NCBI GenBank assembly: GCA_041583135.1
Contig: JBFHGJ010000143.1
Span: 1-12,352 of the forward strand
Direction of reading: 5' to 3'
From: JABSOG01 sp041583135
Lineage (GTDB): Bacteria; Pseudomonadota; Gammaproteobacteria; Enterobacterales; Alteromonadaceae
DNA length: 12,352 nucleotides
In this document: positions 6,603 through 12,352 of the stretch, piece after piece
Layout: every line of letters begins with the position of its first letter
Position numbering within the stretch: the first letter of the stretch is position 1
Program-made: the position numbers and the translations under genes
The notes under the pieces: model-generated
The model's input: the letters and a program-made list of their open reading frames with translations, nothing else
What the model was told of the DNA's origin: nothing
Databases searched by the model: none

Positions 6603-7675
6603 GGCCAATCCTTAGCAGGGCTCATAAAAGAGCCAGCGGTGTATTGCGCCAACTTCCAAAACGCGGCTGCTGCCATTGGGTCGCCTTCCATCGGCCACAG
6701 TAATACGTTTACCGGAATGCCTTTGGGTATAGCGTCTTTGGCTTTATCGAACAGGGCAAGCCTGTCAGGCCCGCTGATGGTTGCGCGCTTGGGAGTGGAA
6801 AGCCCTTGAGTCGGTAAGCCATCGGTGAGCAGTATGATATTGTCCGGTAGCGGATCTAAGCCGGAGATCGCCTGAAATGCCCGCTCTAAGCTGGTGCCTT
6901 TTTGTGGAATGAGGTAGCGCAAATTGAGCATGGCTTGCTCTAGGGCAACGTCGTCGGCAATCGGCTGCCATTGGTTTTGAGTGTTCTCTATGGCGGCTTT
7001 GACCGAGGTATTGAAGCTGTAGATTTGATAATAGCTTTCTGGCGGAAACTGTGCGACCAACCAATCGACCGCAGCCAAAGCGCGCTGCCATTTTTCTGCG
7101 GCGCGCTTGGTTTTATCGGACATATTGCGCCTGCGGATAACATTGACTATGGTGGCATCGAGCATACTGGCCGAGGCGTCGAGCAAGATTAAGGTGCGTT
7201 TGCCACTAAGCTTTAAGCCAGTGAGGTATTGACGCTCGGCGGTGCCGGCAATACGACGTCTGTCATTGCCTTTTTTCAACTCATCTTCAATTTCTTTTTT
7301 CTGCTCGGCCAACACTTTGAGTTGCGACTCCAGCTCTTTGATCTGCTGGTCGGTATCGTCGTTTTCCAAGTCGCGTATTTTGTTACGCATGGTGTTGATG
7401 TCATCGACGATACGCCGTGCTAGGCCATTGGCTTGAACCAGCTGCATATCGACTTCCGAGAGGGTGTTGCGTACTTTGACCAAGCCGACTTTACCTTCTT
7501 TGACTTCTTCTTCGAGTAAGTTGACTTCGGCTTGAAGGTCTTGGCTTTGTTCTTCGACTTTGATGTTGGTTTCGTGTTTGATGATTAAAAAGATCAGCGC
7601 TACGGCACCGAGGCCGCATGACATAATGTCCAAAAATGACAGACTGAAGGTCGAGAACTGTCTTTTACGCGCCAT
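6599..7675 (-). CDS. TolR/MotB-like membrane anchor fused to a vWA domain (first of two)
   Basis: This encodes 358 residues with the same plan as the next gene. The transmembrane helix at about 13-33 carries FSLSFLDIMSCGLGA with D16; the matching block next door is SFLDVICCGFGA, so the two are clearly related. A long, highly charged coiled coil (about 38-140) leads to a vWA domain (about 158-350). The MIDAS is complete: DASASM (D166, S168, S170), T261 in KGTSL and D285 in LTDG. A long coiled coil linking helix and domain could span periplasm or peptidoglycan. The ATG at 7675 shares one base with the preceding stop (TAATG), and AAGGA lies about 11 nt upstream. Stator-type Asp helices are known from TolR, ExbD, MotB and AglQ/AglS; fusion to vWA is what is unusual here. 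Confidence 0.88.
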   Translation of the reverse strand: MARKRQFSTFSLSFLDIMSCGLGAVALIFLIIKHETNIKVEEQSQDLQAEVNLLEEEVKEGKVGLVKVRNTLSEVDMQLVQANGLARRIVDDINTMRNKIRDLENDDTDQQIKELESQLKVLAEQKKEIEDELKKGNDRRRIAGTAERQYLTGLKLSGKRTLILLDASASMLDATIVNVIRRRNMSDKTKRAAEKWQRALAAVDWLVAQFPPESYYQIYSFNTSVKAAIENTQNQWQPIADDVALEQAMLNLRYLIPQKGTSLERAFQAISGLDPLPDNIILLTDGLPTQGLSTPKRATISGPDRLALFDKAKDAIPKGIPVNVLLWPMEGDPMAAAAFWKLAQYTAGSFMSPAKDWP

Positions 7676-8982
7676 TAGCCGTCTATTCCTTCTAGTACGT
7701 TGATCAGTTGTATCTCAAAACCTTGCTGACCAAGACTGAGCACGTCACCGGCACCCAGCTGTTCTGCGTTTTGGGCTTGTTTACCATTGAGCAGCGCTTT
7801 GCTGTCTTGCAGCAGTGTCAGTGTCACTGCTTGGCTTTTGGCTTGACGCTTTAGCACAAATTGCGCATCGGGTGAGGCTTTGCTGCTTAAGCTGAGTTCA
7901 TCAAGTACGGTAATGTAAACGGGGTTGTGGTTGATGGGGTAGGCGTTTTGCCGATATAACACATGGCTTGCGGATTTTGCCGCGCAGTTCACTACCGGGT
8001 CCGGGCTTAAGTGGGTTGCGCTTAACGCGGTGGTAAAACCGACCTGTGAGCCGCTACCGATAAGATCAGCCTGATGGCGTTCGATATTGCGCTCAATGGC
8101 TTTTTCATCCAGTACGAACGTATTGTGCAGGCGCGAACTTAGTTCTGGCACCTGAGCTATCCTCGACGTAATGAAAACGCAGTCGTTTTGACTGGCCGCT
8201 GCAACGGCTTTAACCACTGAGTCAAACAGGGTCTGTGAATGTCTTTGTAGCGACTGACGATTCAACTTGACCTGTTTGTTGGCAAGGCTCAGTTGCACTT
8301 CTTCAATATTACGGTCTTGATTGAGCAGTTTAGGCAGTAAATCATAAAGCGCCTGCTCCGATTGGGCATCATGCATCGGATCAAAACGACACTGCTGAAT
8401 AAACTGGGTAGACAGGTACTTGGCCCAGTGGTGGTAGAGATTCACCAACCCTGTGCCACTGATAATATCGGCGCTGGCAATATGAATATTGCTGTCGATG
8501 CTGATTTCACTGAGCAAACATTGGTGCAATTGCATATCGAGGTGAAGGTAGTGGCCTTTGCCCACTTTATCGGCAACGCTAATTATGGCGCTATCGACCA
8601 TACCGACGACCTTGAAGGGCAATGCATCGCAAATGCCCAACAGCAATGACAGTTGCTCGCGGCTGAAACTGGCTGGAATGGCCAAAACGACTTGCTTGCA
8701 CTGGGGGGCGTGGCTGTGCAACTCCAGCAGTTGATGGTAGACGAAATCACCATAGTGTCTGAAACGGTCGTTGCCGTGCTGCACCGGTGAAAGACTAAGT
8801 TGATTCCAATATTGGCTGAAGCTGACCAGCGGCTGCAACCTTGCTTGTTGACGAGATTGCTCGCCAAAGATCACCGACTGTTCGGTCAAAGTGGCAAACC
8901 CGGCACTTGACCAGCTGTTGCCGGAAAAGCTGAACTTTAGTTCGCAATCATTGAGTTCGAAGATCCCGATCTGCTTTAACAT
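7675..8982 (-). CDS. Hsp70/actin-fold-like protein with C-terminal FHA-like region
   Basis: This encodes 435 residues with no signal peptide or membrane segment, so it is cytoplasmic. Parts of an Hsp70/actin-type fold are visible: N-terminal strand IGIFELNDCELKF at the phosphate-1 position, VVLAIPASFSREQ (98-110) followed by VVGMVDSAI, a phosphate-2-like YLHLDMQLHQC (145-155), DCVFITSRIAQVPEL near 267-281 and IGSGSQVGF (308-316). Nucleotide-binding signatures are degenerate: Glu replaces the usual Asp in phosphate-1 and the Gly pair of phosphate-2 is missing. The last 75 residues look like the end of an FHA domain (LLNGKQ, then LGAGDVLSLGQQGFEIQL), without a clear phosphothreonine-binding Ser-Arg/His set. 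The ATG at 8982 is chosen over the in-frame ATG at 9003: AAAGGG (8991-8996) is 8 nt upstream and the gene then starts 4 bp after the channel gene's stop. It may regulate the channel from the cytoplasm. Confidence 0.75.
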   Translation of the reverse strand: MLKQIGIFELNDCELKFSFSGNSWSSAGFATLTEQSVIFGEQSRQQARLQPLVSFSQYWNQLSLSPVQHGNDRFRHYGDFVYHQLLELHSHAPQCKQVVLAIPASFSREQLSLLLGICDALPFKVVGMVDSAIISVADKVGKGHYLHLDMQLHQCLLSEISIDSNIHIASADIISGTGLVNLYHHWAKYLSTQFIQQCRFDPMHDAQSEQALYDLLPKLLNQDRNIEEVQLSLANKQVKLNRQSLQRHSQTLFDSVVKAVAAASQNDCVFITSRIAQVPELSSRLHNTFVLDEKAIERNIERHQADLIGSGSQVGFTTALSATHLSPDPVVNCAAKSASHVLYRQNAYPINHNPVYITVLDELSLSSKASPDAQFVLKRQAKSQAVTLTLLQDSKALLNGKQAQNAEQLGAGDVLSLGQQGFEIQLINVLEGIDG

Positions 8983-8986
8983 AGGC

Positions 8987-9796
8987 TCAACCCTTTGCTT
9001 CATCGACTTTAAGGTAGCTCAACAGGTTGGCGTCGCAGTAGTCTTGGGTATTTTGCACCAACCGCTCTTGCATCAGTTGCAGCTGGTGGGAAAAGAACAT
9101 GATGAAAATACTGATCACCAAGGCAATAAAGGTGGAGTTAAATGCCACCCCTAGGCTGATGGTTACCCCGGCGATGTCGCCTTCGACGGCCTTATGAGCT
9201 TGGCCTAAGGCTTCACCAATACCCCGTACGGTGCCGATAAAGCCGATAGAAGGTATGGCCCAAGCGATATAGCGTATCATCGACAATTCACTATCAAGCC
9301 GGTCCGATTCGGCGTTGCAGACATCTTTGATGGCGGTGGCCACGGCGGCAATATTGGCGGTTGAACCAAACCGCTGTAGCGCCATCAGTAAGGTTCTTGG
9401 TGCCATCAGTGCTTGCTCTTTGTCGGGGAGGCTTTGTATGGTTCTGGCGTATTCGCGACTGTCTTCGGGCAAGATACTGACGCCACTTGAGACCTGCAAT
9501 AGCTGACGCTGTAGCATCTTCCCTTCTCCCATGGTCTCGAAGGCTTTGCGTCCCATGATCATCAACGCCCACAACATTAAGACAAAACAGGTTTCCTGCT
9601 CGTAGTCTTTGAGCACCACATACCAAGAGCGCTGGGCGACGAAGGTCTCGCCGGCGGCTTGTCTTTGCATTTGCTGCTGGACGATGGCATCGGCATTGGG
9701 CCTGATCACCGCGACGTAGGCAGCGTGAACGATAATGACTGAGAGCATTAACGCAAACAGTTGGTAAATAAAGTCTGAGCCTGAGTTACGTTTCAT
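8987..9796 (-). CDS. MotA/TolQ/ExbB-family proton-channel subunit
   Basis: This encodes 269 residues. Hydrophobic segments at about 11-31, 67-83, 174-197 and 210-236 suggest four membrane passes, closer to MotA than to the three of ExbB/TolQ, with a cytoplasmic domain at about 84-172. The diagnostic block AIPSIGFIGTVRGIGEAL (180-197) matches the conserved MotA/ExbB pore helix, and DIAGVTISLGVAFNSTFIA (207-225) matches the following one, including Thr residues positioned like those lining the ExbB/TolQ pore. In this family five A subunits surround two B subunits and ion flow turns one within the other. The likely B subunits are the two vWA proteins downstream. ATG at 9796 has AAAGG about 8 nt upstream; the gap to the preceding gene is 21 bp. 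The family assignment is firm; the transported ion cannot be told. Confidence 0.92.
   Translation of the reverse strand: MKRNSGSDFIYQLFALMLSVIIVHAAYVAVIRPNADAIVQQQMQRQAAGETFVAQRSWYVVLKDYEQETCFVLMLWALMIMGRKAFETMGEGKMLQRQLLQVSSGVSILPEDSREYARTIQSLPDKEQALMAPRTLLMALQRFGSTANIAAVATAIKDVCNAESDRLDSELSMIRYIAWAIPSIGFIGTVRGIGEALGQAHKAVEGDIAGVTISLGVAFNSTFIALVISIFIMFFSHQLQLMQERLVQNTQDYCDANLLSYLKVDEAKG
8991..8996 (-). promoter_or_regulatory. Ribosome-binding site that decides the start of the Hsp70-like gene
   Basis: AAAGGG on the minus strand lies inside the last codons of the channel gene and 8 nt before the ATG at 8982. No comparable site precedes the in-frame ATG at 9003. It therefore selects the shorter, 435-residue product and implies coupling to translation of the channel subunit. 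Confidence 0.6.
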
Positions 9797-9817
9797 ATGG
9801 ATGCCTTTGCGTTTTCG

Positions 9818-10213
9818 TTATATATCGACCGGAAAGGACACGGCCAGATCTTCTGAAATTTCTTCTGTCGGAATAAAGCGCTCTTTGTTGGCCTCGCTGT
9901 TTACTGCCGTCGGCTCTGTTGTTGCCGCGCTTTGTTCACTGGATTGGTTGTTGTCATCGGTCACGACAAGTATTGCATCGGTGGTTTCATCTTTATCTTG
10001 TTGTTCAGTAACCACTGGCGTTGTTTGGTTCGTTACATCGGTTGATTGCGTCGTTTGCTGTTTTGGCGCGGTGGTCTGCGCGATAGGTGGTGAGGTGTTG
10101 GCGGTGGTCGTTACGGCAAAAAATTGGCTGTTGACCATGGCGTACAAACTTGAGGCGACAAGGGCCAAAACCAGCATCAATATCGACAGCGGATGAAGTT
10201 TGAATTTAATCAT
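9818..10213 (-). CDS. Small single-pass membrane protein with Thr/Gln-rich tail
   Basis: This encodes 131 residues. A hydrophobic helix at about 8-27 after a short basic start (MIKFKLH) indicates an N-in, C-out inner-membrane anchor; an uncleaved signal-anchor is more likely than a secreted form, though a cleavage after about residue 25 is not excluded. Residues 35-105 are low complexity, rich in Thr, Gln, Ala, Asp and Glu, and likely disordered in the periplasm. The last 20 residues (RFIPTEEISEDLAVSFPVDI) look more ordered and could be a docking peptide. No family is recognised. ATG at 10213 overlaps the upstream coding region by 8 bp and has AAGAGG (10220-10225) 6 nt upstream; an ATG-like start at 10237 would lie further inside the upstream gene and lacks such a site. 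Position between the PEGA protein and the channel gene suggests a linker or adaptor. Confidence 0.8.
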   Translation of the reverse strand: MIKFKLHPLSILMLVLALVASSLYAMVNSQFFAVTTTANTSPPIAQTTAPKQQTTQSTDVTNQTTPVVTEQQDKDETTDAILVVTDDNNQSSEQSAATTEPTAVNSEANKERFIPTEEISEDLAVSFPVDI

Positions 10214-12341
10214 TGAGCACCTCTTTGCTATCGACAAAGCGAGCTAGACGAAAACCGACGTCGTTGCGTGGGTCTACGCCATAATCGCGAAAGGATAAGC
10301 GTAACTCGGTCATGGTGCCGTGCGCCCAACTGGCACCGCGGATCACATGGTAATCGCCTTTTTCAGGCCCTATGGGGTCGCGCTCCAATTTGCTTGCCAG
10401 TCCGGTTTTTACTTCATAAAAGTCATGGATCCATTCGGCCACATTGCCGTCGAGATCAAATATGCCTTTGTCATTGGGTGCAAAGCTGGCAACCGGTGAA
10501 GTGACGGTGTATTTGTCGTCGTAGCTGGCCTGAATAAAGCCTAAAATGGCGGCGCCAGAACGGTCGGCAAAGTTACCCGAGTTTGGCTTAGGCGGCAGCA
10601 TACTACCCCACGAGTATTTTAGCATTTGACCGTTTTGATAACGGCTGGCCCAAGCCCACTCCGCTTCGGTTGGCAGACGATAGCCGGTCGCGTCGATGTC
10701 GAAGCCCACCAGTTCATCACCATCGAATTGGTAAAATGGCGGCAACTTGTCTTTTTGCGACAACCAGTTGCAAAATTTTGCCGCTTGCATCCAGCTGACT
10801 TGCACTACTGGCTGATTGCTGCCGTTAAGAGAGTTTCCTTCGACGTGGCCGGAAGAATGGTGGCGTACAAACTTTTTGAACTCGGCGTTGGTCACTTCTG
10901 TGGTGGCCAAATAAAATGGCCTTTTGAGTGAAATGCGGCGGTTGACCTCATTGGCTCGTCTGCCTTGCTCGCGTCTTGATGCCCCCATGGTAAACACGTC
11001 TTTGGGCTTAAACAATTTCAGTTTGCCGCCAAGGGCGGTGGTGACCACCTCATCATAAGATTCCCATTTGGCCTGAGCCAAGGTTTTCATTCGAATATCC
11101 ACTATCTGCTGGAGGTCGGCGCGCGGCAACACGGTGGTTTGGTAATCGACAAAGCCATCTTTTTTAACGGTTATCTGGTGTTGCTTGGTGGTTAAGGTCA
11201 AGGTCTGGCTGGCCCTGCCCAGTAGGGTGCCGTCTACATAAAGTAGCGCATCGCTCTGATCGGCATTGACGGTGACCTGACCGAGTTTGGCTTTGAGCGT
11301 GAGCGAGAGGGACTTTTCAATACCGGATTTAAGCGTGACCACTTGCTCAAATTGCTCATAGCCATCTTTAAACAGCGACAGTCGGTGTGATGTGTTGGGG
11401 GGGAGGTTGAGCGTCAGTGGCGTCAGACCAAAATATTGACCGTTGGCAGTAACACTGGCACCTTCAGGGGTCGAACTCAGCTGTAGGATACCGTCGGCCT
11501 TTTCAAGGTAAACCCGACCTAAATCAAGCGCCTTACCAGCAACGACCATGACTTCCTGTGACCAAGGTTTATAACCGGGTAATGTCAGCGTCAACTGTTG
11601 TTTGCCTTGAAGTAAAGTGCCATCAAAGGGCGTGGTACCGACAGGCTCAGAGTCACTTTTAAGTGTCGCGCCGCCGGGCTCGGAGGCTAAAGTCACGTTT
11701 GCCCAAGCGGGCTTCAGGTTGATGCTTAAGCTTTGGTGCTGTGCCTTGCCGACAATGTCTATGGCTTGGTTGTGGTCGAAATAGCGTGGCGCGGTGACTT
11801 TAAGTTGGCGGCCGCCTGCTTTAATATCGGCCAATTTCTTGCCGCTTTGGCCTTTAAGTTGGCCGTCAATGTAAATATCGGCCACAATGTTTGAGCCGAC
11901 ATCGACAGTGAGACTACCGGGTAACTTTTCAAATTGCACCGTTTGCTGCTGATTTTGCCTATCGTCGATGGTGATGGTTTGGTCGATCGGATAGTGGCCA
12001 TCGAGTTCGGCTGTGAGTCTATATTGGCCTTTGAGCATTAGGTAGTGCCCACTTAATTCAAACAGCAAGCCACCGGATACTTCGAGCTTGCTGGTGGCCG
12101 GTTGGGTATGAATGACGACAGATTTAGCGCTAAATAAAAACCAGACGACCAAGAGGCCACCTAATAACAGGGTACCAATGGCCACTGTCCATGGTTTTAT
12201 CGACCAGCTTTTGCTGCTGTCGCCCTGTGAAGGGGTGAAGGCGGTAGGCGTAATGACCGCTGGTTCAAACTTACCAGCCTCAACGTGACGGGCAAGCACC
12301 GGTTCTTCTTGATTGGGATTGTCATGTTCGTTGTGATTCAT
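10206..12341 (-). CDS. Membrane-anchored PEGA-repeat protein with C-terminal FGE-sulfatase-like domain
   Basis: This encodes 711 residues: a polar cytoplasmic N-terminus (1-50), one transmembrane helix (51-72), about five PEGA-type beta repeats (roughly 74-138, 143-210, 214-280, 284-350, 354-418) and an FGE-sulfatase/SUMF1-like domain (about 425-703). PEGA signs include PVGTTPFDGTLLQGKQQLTL, LTLPGYKPW and FGLTPLTLNLPP. FGE signs include TGYRLPTEAEWAWAS (552-566), LDGNVAEW (630-637), RGASW (668-672) and GFRLAR (696-701). True formylglycine-generating enzymes carry two active-site Cys shortly after the RGGS-like motif; here the stretch reads WAHGTMTELRLSF with none, and no sulfatase is nearby, so it is probably a binding domain rather than an enzyme. 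The topology places repeats and domain in the periplasm. ATG at 12341 has a weak AGGG 6 nt upstream. It is the first visible gene of the operon; only 11 bases lie upstream. Confidence 0.9.
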   Translation of the reverse strand: MNHNEHDNPNQEEPVLARHVEAGKFEPAVITPTAFTPSQGDSSKSWSIKPWTVAIGTLLLGGLLVVWFLFSAKSVVIHTQPATSKLEVSGGLLFELSGHYLMLKGQYRLTAELDGHYPIDQTITIDDRQNQQQTVQFEKLPGSLTVDVGSNIVADIYIDGQLKGQSGKKLADIKAGGRQLKVTAPRYFDHNQAIDIVGKAQHQSLSINLKPAWANVTLASEPGGATLKSDSEPVGTTPFDGTLLQGKQQLTLTLPGYKPWSQEVMVVAGKALDLGRVYLEKADGILQLSSTPEGASVTANGQYFGLTPLTLNLPPNTSHRLSLFKDGYEQFEQVVTLKSGIEKSLSLTLKAKLGQVTVNADQSDALLYVDGTLLGRASQTLTLTTKQHQITVKKDGFVDYQTTVLPRADLQQIVDIRMKTLAQAKWESYDEVVTTALGGKLKLFKPKDVFTMGASRREQGRRANEVNRRISLKRPFYLATTEVTNAEFKKFVRHHSSGHVEGNSLNGSNQPVVQVSWMQAAKFCNWLSQKDKLPPFYQFDGDELVGFDIDATGYRLPTEAEWAWASRYQNGQMLKYSWGSMLPPKPNSGNFADRSGAAILGFIQASYDDKYTVTSPVASFAPNDKGIFDLDGNVAEWIHDFYEVKTGLASKLERDPIGPEKGDYHVIRGASWAHGTMTELRLSFRDYGVDPRNDVGFRLARFVDSKEVLND

Positions 12342-12352
12342 CTATGGCCCTA

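Noticed and set aside
5598..7675. The vWA genes as a Bat/MoxR-type or tellurite (TerY-like) locus.
   Set aside because: No MoxR-type AAA+ ATPase, BatD-like or TerD-like gene is present, and the N-terminal Asp helices with a MotA/ExbB partner point elsewhere.
7675..9003. The longer start (ATG at 9003) for the Hsp70-like gene.
   Set aside because: It would overlap the channel gene by 17 bp and has no ribosome-binding site, while ATG at 8982 has AAAGGG 8 nt upstream.
2689..12341. The operon as a Zorya anti-phage system (MotA-like ZorA with ZorB).
   Set aside because: ZorB carries an OmpA-like peptidoglycan-binding domain, and Zorya needs ZorC/ZorD or ZorE. No OmpA-like domain, helicase or nuclease is present.
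10206..12341. A functional formylglycine-generating enzyme activating a sulfatase.
   Set aside because: The catalytic cysteines are absent at the expected position and no sulfatase gene is nearby.

Overview
The window looks like chromosomal DNA of a Gram-negative, probably marine gammaproteobacterium. This is inferred from five apparent lipoproteins with lipoboxes, a BepA-like M48 protease, a TolQ/ExbB-type inner-membrane channel and a secreted starch-active enzyme. No tRNA, rRNA, CRISPR array, insertion sequence or phage gene is visible. No species can be named from the sequence alone.

Left part (1-2086, minus strand): the 5' 695 codons of a secreted GH13 enzyme that resembles glucan branching enzymes and ends, beyond the window, in a CBM20 starch-binding domain. 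Its promoter lies in a 162-bp divergent intergenic region (2087-2248), overlapped by nested inverted repeats. On the other side of that region, reading right, is a short cysteine-rich lipoprotein gene (2249-2653). A GC-rich hairpin at 2658-2676 separates it from the convergent gene block to its right.

Right part (2689-12341, minus strand): nine tightly packed co-directional genes, almost certainly one operon whose promoter, and possibly further genes, lie beyond the right edge. In transcription order they are: (1) a membrane-anchored protein with PEGA repeats and a formylglycine-generating-enzyme-like (FGE-like) domain; (2) a small single-pass protein with a Thr/Gln-rich tail; (3) a MotA/TolQ/ExbB-type channel subunit; (4) an Hsp70/actin-fold-like protein with a C-terminal FHA-like region; (5) and (6) two related proteins, each with a TolR/MotB-like N-terminal helix carrying an aspartate, then a coiled coil and a von Willebrand A (vWA) domain; (7) and (8) two lipoproteins; (9) an M48 metalloprotease lipoprotein. 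Genes 1/2, 4/5 and 5/6 overlap at stop/start, and 3/4 are 4 bp apart.

Taken together the operon encodes parts for every cell-envelope compartment: a cytoplasmic regulator-like protein, an ion-channel A subunit, two different putative B subunits whose periplasmic parts are vWA domains, a PEGA/FGE-like periplasmic protein, and three lipoproteins. My main inference is that this is an ion-motive-force-driven trans-envelope machine of the 5:2 stator class, with a vWA pair in place of the usual periplasmic output domain. I do not recognise it as a described system. The architecture is read from the sequence; the function is inferred.
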